In this document: piece by piece, positions 38,005 to 48,913 of the stretch
Position numbering within the stretch: the first letter of the stretch is position 1
Layout: each line of letters begins with the position of its first letter
From: Deinococcus carri
GTDB taxonomy: Bacteria > Deinococcota > Deinococci > Deinococcales > Deinococcaceae
DNA: 64,000 nt
Direction: 5' to 3'
NCBI RefSeq assembly: GCF_039545055.1
Contig: NZ_BAABRP010000013.1
Coordinates: 21,130-85,129, forward strand
Program-made: the position numbers and the translations under genes
The notes under the pieces: model-generated
Seen by the model: the letters and a program-made list of their open reading frames with translations, nothing else
The model's database searches: none
What the model was told of the DNA's origin: nothing

Positions 38005-39261
38005 CTACTTCCAGACCGCACTGAGCGTTTCTACCCTCGCCTGCCAGGCCAGCGCTTGCAAGTGAGCATTGGCCTGCTCCTCACCGCCCATCGCCGTCCA
38101 GGGAACCGAGACGTAGGTGGGTAGCCCAGGCAGGCTGAGCGAATGTCCTGCGGCGGGGTCAGCGAGATGCTGTACGGGTAACCCCGCCTGTTCACGTTGG
38201 AACTGCGCAACCTCGCTCAATTCTGTGGCAGGCCAGACCTGGTCCTCGCCGCCACTGACCAGCAGGACTGGCCCAGCAATCCTCTCGACCGGAATGGTCG
38301 CCGCCCCGATTTCCTCTCTGGAAGCCCGCGCCACTGCTTCCCGGTGAATGGGCGTCATGTTGTAGGGGCCTGGTCCGGCGAAGAACGCCTGCCAGTCCGC
38401 CCGGTACGGAATGTAGGGGAGGGGGTCGCCGCCGAGGGACCACGAGGACATCCGCTGACCTGCTGGGAACTGCCCGGTCCGGTCGATGCCCTCAAAGACC
38501 AGGCCGCCAGAAGCGATGGCGGCCACGGCACCGACTTCTTCCGGGAACATGGACCCGGTGAGTAAGGCAGCTTCTGCCCCCTTGGAAGCGCCAGTGACCC
38601 CGATGCGGCGGCCTACCACTTCAGGCCGGGCGCGCAGCCAGCGGATGGCGTCATGGAAATACTCAAGGGGAAGATTGATCAGATCGGCAGGAAGACCAGA
38701 GTCCGGCACGCCGAAATAGGCCAGGTTGAGGACTACAAAGCCCTCAGACGCCAGGAGGGCGGCCACGGTGTCATACAGGCCCCCTTCCGAACCCCCCAGG
38801 CAGAGACAGGCTCCGCGCAGTTCCCGTCCGGGTGCTGGCATGAAGAGTTGACCGTACAGCCCGTTTTCGCGGACATCCTGCACCTGAAGATCAGGCCAGC
38901 GAGAGAGCCTCCGGGTGGTCGCCCTGTCCTGTTCCTGCTCGCCAATCAGGAGGGATAGCGTCAGGTCATATCCGCCTGGCGGCATCTCGAAGAACGCCGG
39001 GAACAGGGCAGGGCGAGGTCGCAAGCTCCAGATCAGACCGGAAGGGTCGGTCCCCTGGTAGCTGCCGTCCAAGGCAGGACTGTGGGCCAGATCGAGCTGG
39101 CCGTCATCGCTCGTTCTGAAGCTTGCCCAGGAGCGCCACACCTCACCGTGGATATCGGTCGTTTCGGCGGTGACGGTGACTTCGGTGAGCGGGGGCAGCT
39201 CGCTGGCTTGAAGGTTGAAGGGGGCAGAAAGGAGTGCGTCGGGCGTGACGTTCAGGGGCAT
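38005..39261 (-). CDS. Acyl-CoA thioester hydrolase/BAAT family protein
   Basis: This 418-residue protein has an N-terminal beta-sandwich (about residues 1-130, WRSWASFRTSDDG) and a C-terminal alpha/beta hydrolase of the BAAT type. The nucleophile region is VTGASKGAEAALL, the LGGSEGG segment is the oxyanion region, the acid is in SGGEDQVWPA, and the His in AAGHSLSLPG. Bile-acid-CoA:amino acid transferases and peroxisomal thioesterases share this layout; bacterial members act as thioesterases or resistance enzymes. It lies 45 bp downstream of a MerR-type regulator in one operon, suggesting induction by a compound it acts on. Confidence 0.88.
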   Translation of the reverse strand: MPLNVTPDALLSAPFNLQASELPPLTEVTVTAETTDIHGEVWRSWASFRTSDDGQLDLAHSPALDGSYQGTDPSGLIWSLRPRPALFPAFFEMPPGGYDLTLSLLIGEQEQDRATTRRLSRWPDLQVQDVRENGLYGQLFMPAPGRELRGACLCLGGSEGGLYDTVAALLASEGFVVLNLAYFGVPDSGLPADLINLPLEYFHDAIRWLRARPEVVGRRIGVTGASKGAEAALLTGSMFPEEVGAVAAIASGGLVFEGIDRTGQFPAGQRMSSWSLGGDPLPYIPYRADWQAFFAGPGPYNMTPIHREAVARASREEIGAATIPVERIAGPVLLVSGGEDQVWPATELSEVAQFQREQAGLPVQHLADPAAGHSLSLPGLPTYVSVPWTAMGGEEQANAHLQALAWQARVETLSAVWK

Positions 39262-39306
39262 AAGGAACCTCTCCGGAAGGGAAGTGCCGGGTCGTGGAAG
39301 GAAAGT

Positions 39307-40080
39307 TCAGGTCAGCAGGAATCCGAGTTCGGTACCGTCTGGGGTGTCCAGGGTGTAGGACGAACCAGGTTGATAGCCGTCCTGACTGGCCACGAGGTAG
39401 ATGGCGGCGTAGGTGGCGCTGAATGTGCGCCAGTCGTCCCGGTGGAGGGCGCAGACCACGGGGGTGTCAGGAAGGGTCATGAAGCGGATGCGGCCCTGGC
39501 CACCCAGTGGCTCGGCCACGGGCAGACAAACCTCAGTCTGGAGTGGGCCGCTGAAATATTCCTGCGCGTGGTAGAGGCCAAAGTCCATGCCCTGCACCCG
39601 AACTCCGGCAGTTTGCGCGTGCTGGTGCAGTGCCCAGACACTCTGACGGTACTGGGTGTTGAAGCTCTCGGCTTCGGCATTCATGGTGAGGCTCAGGACA
39701 TGCTGCGACGGCCAGCGGCGGTAACGGACTTCGACGCTTGGCAGCACCCGCCGGCCATTCAGCAGTTCCCCCACCTCCAGCAGCAGTTCGCGTTTTCTCT
39801 GAAACTGCTCGACCAGGCGGCGCTCATGTCGTTCGAGAATGGTCGTGGCCTGCTCCGGGGAACCGCTGAGAAGGTCGTTCAATTCGTTTAGGGGCAGATC
39901 GAGTTTGCGGAGGTCGGCGACCCGCTGGCCGAGCGGAATCTGTTCCGGCGTGTAGTACCGGTAACCGCTGTCCTGGTCGATCTGGGCGGGCAGGAGAATG
40001 CCGCTGTCAGCATAGAACCGCAGGGCGGAGACGCTGAGGCCGACCAGGGACGCGAACTGTCCAATCGAGAGCAGCTTCAT
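39307..40080 (-). CDS. MerR-family regulator with effector-binding domain
   Basis: This 257-residue protein starts with a MerR winged helix (LLSIGQFASLVGLSVSALRFYADSG in two halves: LSIGQFASLVG and VSALRFYADSG). Next come GYRYYTPEQI, a dimerisation coiled coil (about residues 75-115), and a C-terminal GyrI/BmrR-like ligand domain. Proteins of this plan sense hydrophobic cations or drugs. GGGAGGTGAGG precedes the ATG at 40080. Its promoter has the 19-bp spacer typical of MerR activation, with a dyad in the spacer, so it is likely autoactivated along with the BAAT-type gene. Confidence 0.9.
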   Translation of the reverse strand: MKLLSIGQFASLVGLSVSALRFYADSGILLPAQIDQDSGYRYYTPEQIPLGQRVADLRKLDLPLNELNDLLSGSPEQATTILERHERRLVEQFQRKRELLLEVGELLNGRRVLPSVEVRYRRWPSQHVLSLTMNAEAESFNTQYRQSVWALHQHAQTAGVRVQGMDFGLYHAQEYFSGPLQTEVCLPVAEPLGGQGRIRFMTLPDTPVVCALHRDDWRTFSATYAAIYLVASQDGYQPGSSYTLDTPDGTELGFLLT

Positions 40081-40098
40081 CCTCACCTCCCGCATGCC

Positions 40099-40129
40099 AG
40101 TGTGAAGTCTCAGGCCACTTGAGAGTCAA
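40099..40129 (-). promoter_or_regulatory. MerR-type promoter with 19-bp spacer
   Basis: On the minus strand, TTGACT (40124-40129) and CACACT (40099-40104) are 19 nt apart, the overlong spacing that MerR proteins correct by DNA distortion. The spacer holds an inverted pair ACTCTCA/TGAGACT (one mismatch between arms), the expected operator. Confidence 0.75.
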
Positions 40130-40246
40130 GGGAAACACTTCAGGGTGGCCCCGTCCCCGGTTACTCCGGTAATCCACTGTTCCTGCTCTCAGGTCACCTC
40201 ATACTCGGAACGTGCTTTGCCCCTTCCTTTCCCTCCCGGGGTTCCC

Positions 40247-40939
40247 ATGCTCCTAAGCATCGACTGGGACGCCTTCAGCGGGTGCGTGCCGCTGGTGTTC
40301 GACGCGCCTATCTGGGGCACCCGCGACCGCGAGCATGACCGGCTGGGGGCGTGGTGGGAGCGCGCCCTCAAGCGGGACCCGACTGCGCCGGGCTGGTCGG
40401 CCCTGGAACACGACTTCCCCCTCTACCCCGGCTGGGAGGCGCTGGAAGCCTACCGGGGGCTTCCGGCGGCCGTGACCCTCTCGCACGCGGACGCCTGGGC
40501 CTGGCTGGAGCGCTGGCCCGGCCAGGACGTGCTGAACGTGGACAGCCACCACGACCTTGCCAGCTTCAGCGGCGACCCTACGCGGGTGCGCCCCGGCAAC
40601 TGGGCGGGGCTGGGCCTGCGGGCGGGGCGGGTGTGGGACTACACCTGCCTCTATCCCCACTGGCACGCCGAGCTGCCGGTGGCGGAAGGCTTCGACCTCG
40701 CCCGGACCCGCACCGAACTCGCGCCGCTGCTCGCGCCCGACGTGCTTTCGCGCGTGACGCTGACGCGCATGACGGCTCCCGGCGCGGGCCTGCCCGACCC
40801 GTCGCAGGTCACGGCGCTGCTGCTGGTGCAGTCGCCCGCCTGGACCAGCCCCGCCCACGACGCCGAGTTCCGGGGGCTGGCCCGCACCCTGCGCGCCGAG
40901 GTGCTCATGCCGCCGCTGGACCGTTCCAGCCCAGATTGA
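40247..40939 (+). CDS. Arginase-fold-like hypothetical protein (UPF0489-like)
   Basis: This 230-residue protein has Asp/His clusters reminiscent of the ureohydrolase or UPF0489 fold: LLSIDWDAFSG at the N-terminus, LSHADAW, and NVDSHHDLASF near residue 100, where the DxHHD could bind two metals. Many Trp residues are noted. The ATG at 40247 is used because the conserved part begins at once; an upstream in-frame ATG at 40145 would add low-similarity residues. Whether it acts on guanidino groups is not known. It is a single gene facing the MerR unit. Confidence 0.6.
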   Translation: MLLSIDWDAFSGCVPLVFDAPIWGTRDREHDRLGAWWERALKRDPTAPGWSALEHDFPLYPGWEALEAYRGLPAAVTLSHADAWAWLERWPGQDVLNVDSHHDLASFSGDPTRVRPGNWAGLGLRAGRVWDYTCLYPHWHAELPVAEGFDLARTRTELAPLLAPDVLSRVTLTRMTAPGAGLPDPSQVTALLLVQSPAWTSPAHDAEFRGLARTLRAEVLMPPLDRSSPD

Positions 40940-41114
40940 TCCACAGGACCAGCAGTTGGAGGACAGCCCCCAGCAGGCCAAGGACCACGCAGACCCGTTC
41001 GGTTCGGGTGGCCGCGAAGGGCAAGGGTTCCAGGGTTCCCCAGGACAGCAGGGAAGGACCAGCAGCCAGTTCCGGGCGAGCGCCAGCAAGAACGGCCAGG
41101 AGGACAGGCCACAG
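40905..41114 (-). CDS. Possible 69-residue membrane protein with non-standard start
   Basis: The only sensible coding candidate in the gap 40940-41185. This minus-strand frame encodes LWPVLLAVLAG near the start, then CVVLGLLGAVLQLLVLWI and an NLGWNG end, that is, one or two membrane helices. It overlaps the 3' end of the preceding gene by 35 bp. No ATG, GTG or TTG begins it; the first sense codon after the upstream TAG that follows a purine-rich AGAGGG is a CTG at 41114. A decayed gene or chance hydrophobic frame is possible. Confidence 0.25.
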   Translation of the reverse strand: MWPVLLAVLAGARPELAAGPSLLSWGTLEPLPFAATRTERVCVVLGLLGAVLQLLVLWINLGWNGPAAA

Positions 41115-41185
41115 TGGCGGCGGCCCTCTCTGCTACCCTCTGGGGCGGCCCGTGACCTGTTCTGTCGCCGTGGCCGGAGGACGCC

Positions 41186-42146
<961 letters not shown>

Positions 42147-42150
<4 letters not shown>

Positions 42151-42383
42151 CTCGATTCTCCTTCCGGGCGCTGCTGGGCCGTATCGGCGGCTCAGGCTTC
42201 AAGTGGACGTGGACGGGTTCCGCGCGTGCTGAGCCGTCCCCCTCTCGCCGTCGCCGTGAAGAGGGCGAAGACGGTATCGGCGTCCCGGTGCCGATCGGTC
42301 CCCGCCCCCGCCGGGGCGGAGCGCAGGCCCAGCCCCCGCGCGAGGAAGAGGAGGCGGTGGCAATGCCTTCCCTGCGCGGCTGA
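42147..42383 (+). CDS. 78-residue Arg/Glu/Pro-rich hypothetical protein
   Basis: The ATG overlaps the previous stop as ATGA, a coupled arrangement seen across this genome. The sequence after the first 25 residues is low-complexity (SRRRREEGED, REEEEAVAM), probably disordered. It might be a real short partner of the QueF-like gene or only an open frame in GC-rich DNA. Confidence 0.35.
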
Positions 42384-42404
42384 GGGCGGACGGCTGACAG
42401 CTTC

Positions 42405-43547
42405 CTACAGCCCCAGCATCCCCCGGTAGGCCGCCACGATGCCGCCGCCCCACAGCAGCGCCACGACCGCCCCCAGTGCGAGGTACGGGCCGAACTTCAC
42501 GCGGTTCTCGCGCCGCAGGGCGAGTTGCGCCAGGCCCAACACCGCCCCCGCGAAGACGGCCACCACCACGGCCACCAGCAGCCGCTCCCAGCCCAGGAAC
42601 GCGCCGATGACGGCGGCCAGCTTCACGTCCCCGAAGCCCATCGCGCTGGGGTCGAAGGGGGCGTCCTCCTCGGCCTCCGGTTCGCGGCGCAGCCACCAAT
42701 AGACGCCCGCGACCAGCGCCGCTCCACCCGCCGCCGCGAGTGCGCCCTGCACCATCAGGATCAGGCCGGGGCCGAAGCCGGTGCTCCCCAGCATCACGCT
42801 GACCAGGAAGCCCCCCAGCGTGACGATCTCGGGAATACGGACGGCCCGCCGTGCGGCGAGGTTGACCGCGGCGGACGCGAGGGCCACGCCCAGCCCCCAC
42901 CACGGCCCCAGCCACGCGCCCGCCAGTAGGCCCAGGCTGATCTGCTGGTAGCCGATGGGCGTTTCCGGGTACTGCCGCTCGCGGAAGCGCCGCAGCACCC
43001 ACGACCCCAGCAGGTCGATGGTAACGAGCAGTCCCGCCCCCAGCAGCGCCCCCTGGAGGGCCTGTCCCAGTGTGGGGAGTCCGGCCTCCGCCGCCCCCGA
43101 GCGGGTGTTCAGCGCAGCAAAGGCGAGGCCCAGCGCCACCCCCGGCAGCGTCAGCTCGTCGGGAATGGTGTAGGTGTCGAGGTCGATGGCGCTCGCCACC
43201 AGCAGCAGCGTGAACAGCACGAACAGGCCCAGCGTGCCCGCCCCGTAGGTCGTGAAGGGGAACAGCGCCGCGATGACCGCATAGCCCAGGCCCGTCAGTC
43301 CCTCCACCAGCGGATACCGCGTCTTGATGGGGGCGCGGCAGTAGCGGCATTTTCCGCCCAGGCTCAGCCAGGCCCCCAGCGGCACCAGGTCGCGCGGGGC
43401 GAGGCGGTGGTCACACTGCGGGCAATGGCTGGGCGGAAAGGCGACATTCTCCCCACGCGGCAGCCGCCAGATCAGCACGTTGGAAAAGGACCCGACCAGC
43501 AGGCCCAGCACGCCGGCGAACACCACGAGGAGGAGGTCAAGGCTCAC
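42405..43547 (-). CDS. Prepilin peptidase/N-methyltransferase (A24, PilD-like)
   Basis: This 380-residue bilobal membrane enzyme cleaves and methylates type IV prepilins. It has the N-terminal zinc-type Cys pairs CPQC and CRYC (residues 42-75), the catalytic Asp of AIDLDTYTIPD and the second Asp of GFGDVKLAAVIG, about eight membrane helices, and normal length plus an inserted central region. TAGACT ends 6 nt before the GTG start (43554-43559 on the forward axis), so it is leaderless. Pilus genes are not nearby; the enzyme would serve pilins encoded elsewhere, including those used for natural transformation. Confidence 0.92.
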   Translation of the reverse strand: MSLDLLLVVFAGVLGLLVGSFSNVLIWRLPRGENVAFPPSHCPQCDHRLAPRDLVPLGAWLSLGGKCRYCRAPIKTRYPLVEGLTGLGYAVIAALFPFTTYGAGTLGLFVLFTLLLVASAIDLDTYTIPDELTLPGVALGLAFAALNTRSGAAEAGLPTLGQALQGALLGAGLLVTIDLLGSWVLRRFRERQYPETPIGYQQISLGLLAGAWLGPWWGLGVALASAAVNLAARRAVRIPEIVTLGGFLVSVMLGSTGFGPGLILMVQGALAAAGGAALVAGVYWWLRREPEAEEDAPFDPSAMGFGDVKLAAVIGAFLGWERLLVAVVVAVFAGAVLGLAQLALRRENRVKFGPYLALGAVVALLWGGGIVAAYRGMLGL

Positions 43548-43660
43548 GGCCAGAGTCTAGGCCGCGCCGTCTGACAGTGGGCTTGCGGTCCCCCGCGCCT
43601 CCTCTTCTGGTTGGTGGCGGGGGGTGCCCGCTGCGATGCCTGGGCAGGGCACACGCGGGG

Positions 43661-43740
43661 GTCTAACGGTCAAACGGTCTGACCGCTTGGCACTTCGCCG
43701 CGGCCTGCATTCTGGCCGTCAGACCTTTTGACGGTTCGAC
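43661..43740. repeat. 80-bp palindromic element with 23-bp arms
   Basis: 43661-43683 (GTCTAACGGTCAAACGGTCTG...) and 43718-43740 are inverse copies with three or four mismatches, around a 34-nt centre. The element sits between rimO and the prepilin peptidase gene on the minus strand and could act as a terminator or be a mobile-type hairpin. Confidence 0.6.
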
Positions 43741-43766
43741 GCTTCCCGCCGCCTTCCGCGGGAAGC

Positions 43767-45251
<1,485 letters not shown>

Positions 45252-45420
45252 CGGTGTTCCTCCACACGCAGCGCCGCCGCGTGGGAACACGCCGGGCGCG
45301 AGACTCAACCGGGCAGTGTACAGGGCGCGGGGCACCGGCGGATAGGGCGGGCGTCACACCCTGGGGCCAGGGCAGGCTCATCCGCCCCGCCCCCTCCTGC
45401 GCGGTACACTGCTCGGCAGC

Positions 45421-46230
<810 letters not shown>

Positions 46231-46231
46231 G

Positions 46232-46489
46232 ATGTTTTCCTGGCTCAGGGGCAAGCGCAGCAAGGACACCCTCAAGGACCGCCTCGAACTGGTCCTGGCC
46301 TACGACCGCGCCCAGATTCCGCCCGGCAAGGTGGACGCGCTGCGCAACGACCTGCTGGAAGTCGTCAAGCGCTACTTTCCCGCCGGAAACAGCAGCGTGG
46401 AAGTCGAGCAGCACGGCGACAAGGTGGTGCTGATGGCCAGCATCGCCATCGACGAGCAGGTGGAAAACGCTGGACGCCGCGAGCGGTAA
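46232..46489 (+). CDS. minE: Cell division topological specificity factor MinE
   Basis: This 85-residue protein stimulates MinD ATPase. It has an N-terminal amphipathic segment (FSWLRGKRSKDTLKDRLELV), the MinD-interacting helix around residues 12-30 and a C-terminal beta/alpha topological-specificity domain (VEVEQHGDKVVLMASI). It begins one base after the minD stop with GGGAGG upstream, and a strong terminator ends the operon. Confidence 0.95.
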   Translation: MFSWLRGKRSKDTLKDRLELVLAYDRAQIPPGKVDALRNDLLEVVKRYFPAGNSSVEVEQHGDKVVLMASIAIDEQVENAGRRER

Positions 46490-46501
46490 GCCCGGCGGCT
46501 G

Positions 46502-46544
46502 GCCGGGGGTCGGGCGCGCGTGCCCGGCCCCCGGCGTTTTGTTT
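46502..46544 (+). terminator. Strong terminator after minE
   Basis: GCCGGGGGTCGGG pairs with CCCGGCCCCCGGC (one mismatch), followed by GTTTTGTTT. It lies at the left edge of the MITE at 46547. Confidence 0.9.
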
Positions 46545-46546
46545 CA

Positions 46547-46800
46547 TACCAAATTGCGTTGATTCCTGGGAATCAACCGAGCGGACTGGCACAGCTGAGG
46601 AGTGGCGTCCCCAGGGGCGTCCGTTCACGACGACGGCGCAGGAGAGCGAGCAGCAAAAAGTACCGGCTGGCGGCGATGGACGACGAGCGGGTGAGCCTAC
46701 GTCTCTCATGGCAAGAAAGGCGAGGGGCCGCCCCTGAGCCTGTGGCCGCCTAGAACATCCGGCGCTTTCCCGGATGTTCTGGAATCAGAGCCAGTCGGTA
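46547..46800. mobile_element. MITE-like element, long copy (254 bp)
   Basis: Ends are imperfect inverted repeats of about 20 bp (left TACCAAATTGCGTTGATTCC, right inverse TACCGACTGGCTCTGATTCC). The element is flanked by the 3-bp direct repeat TCA (46544-46546 and 46801-46803), a target duplication. It encodes no protein and contains a GAACATCCGG/CCGGATGTTC hairpin near its right end. It fills most of the 334-bp gap between minE and the SDR gene. The element at 47384-47506 is an internally deleted relative. Confidence 0.78.
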
Positions 46801-46823
46801 TCAGAACTGTCGGAGGACCACCC

Positions 46824-47840
46824 ATGACGGAAGCAGTCACACAGATGGACACACCAACAAGCCCCCTCCCCCTGTCCGGCCAGGTCGCCCTGGTCACGGG
46901 CGCGTCCCGCGGGCTGGGGCGGGCCGCGGCGCTGGAACTCGCGGCGGCGGGCGCACACGTGGTTGTCACGGCGCGCAGCACGCGCGGCCACAGCACCGTG
47001 GCGGCGTTGCCGGACACCACGGTGGACGACACGGCCGACGCTATCCGCGCGGCGGGTGGACAGGCCACGCCACTGGGGTGCGACCAGACCGACTCCGCGC
47101 AGGTGGAGGCCGTCATCCGGCATATCGCGGATACCTTCGGGCGGCTGGACGTGCTGGTCAACAACGCCTGGGGGGCGCATGAGGGCGGGGCGGGCGCGGG
47201 CGGCGGGCCGGAGGTCTGGGACGAACCGCTGGAGGGGCTGCGGAACATGCTGCTCGCTGGGGCCTACAGCGATTACGTCACCAGCCTGCTGGCGCTGAGG
47301 CACCTGATGGGGAAGCAGGAACGGGGCCTGATCGTCTCCACCACCTGGCATACCGACGAGCCGCCGGGCTGGCTGCCCTACGATACTAACTTCAGGTGAG
47401 TCGGAGACGAACCCGAGCGAAGCGAGAATAAGAAAATACCGGCTGGCGGCGATGGAAGAACATCCGGTGTTTTTCCCGGATGTTCTGGAATCAGAGCAAG
47501 TCGGTACGAGGTGAGCAAGGCCGCCAAGAACCGCCTGGTCTACGCGCTGGGGCACAAGCTCCGGGACCGGGGCATCAGTGTGGTGGGTGTCGCGCCCGGC
47601 TGGATGCGGACCGAGCTGATGCTCCAGCACCACACCGAGCAGGAGCTGGCCGGGCAGACCGAGACACCCCACTACGCGGCGCGGGGCATCGTGGCCCTGG
47701 CCCGCGACCCGCAGGTGTCCCGCCACAGCGGGCGCATTCTGGATGTGGGCGAGCTGGCCGAGCTGTACGGCGTGACGGATCTGGACGGGACGCAGCCGCA
47801 GTGGTACGCCGGACATCGCCGCCGGGGGGCCGCCGAATAG
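46824..47840 (+). pseudogene. SDR-family oxidoreductase interrupted by a MITE
   Basis: The N-terminal part (191 codons) has the SDR motifs LVTGASRGLGRAAALE and VLVNNAWG and then reads into a TGA at 47397-47399. The same frame resumes at 47511 with VSKAAKNRLVYALG and ends RRRGAAE. Removing 126 bp (the MITE plus one 3-bp target copy) restores GWLPYEVSKAAKNR, with the catalytic Tyr and Lys, and a 296-residue protein of normal SDR length (DHRS1-like). As it stands, the protein lacks the active-site Tyr unless the TGA is read through. GGAGG precedes the ATG. Natural substrate unknown. Confidence 0.9.
47384..47506. mobile_element. MITE-like element, short copy (123 bp) inside the SDR gene
   Basis: Left end TACTAACTTC and right end AAGTCGGTA are inverse relatives. 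The 3-bp direct repeat CGA flanks it (47381-47383 and 47507-47509). The GAACATCCGG hairpin and the TACCGGCTGGCGGCGATGG segment match the 254-bp copy, while about 70 bp in the middle and others are missing. With its target duplication it adds 42 codons in frame, including a single stop codon. Confidence 0.85.
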
Positions 47841-47899
47841 GCTCTTAATCTCCCCTCCATCTGCTGGCCTTTCATGCTTTACCGGATAAAGTACTGGGC

Positions 47900-48844
<945 letters not shown>

Positions 48845-48856
48845 GGACGCAGACAG

Positions 48857-48893
48857 GGGGGCTGCACGGGACGACGTTCGCCGTGCGGCCCCC
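48857..48893. terminator. Stem-loop between convergent AKR and GGDEF genes
   Basis: GGGGGCTGCACGG pairs with CCGTGCGGCCCCC (one G-T wobble) around an 11-nt loop. There is only a weak T run (CCCTTT), so it probably works in both directions with help. Confidence 0.6.
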
Positions 48894-48913
48894 GCCCTTT
48901 ACCCCAGCACCAG

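Noticed and set aside
47381..47516. Direct repeat AGGTGAG (47394-47400 and 47509-47515) as the target duplication of the MITE in the SDR gene
   Set aside because: Excision between these would leave an out-of-place stop and lose the catalytic Tyr. The 3-bp CGA repeat with element ends at 47384 and 47506 restores the frame exactly and matches the 3-bp duplication of the sister copy.
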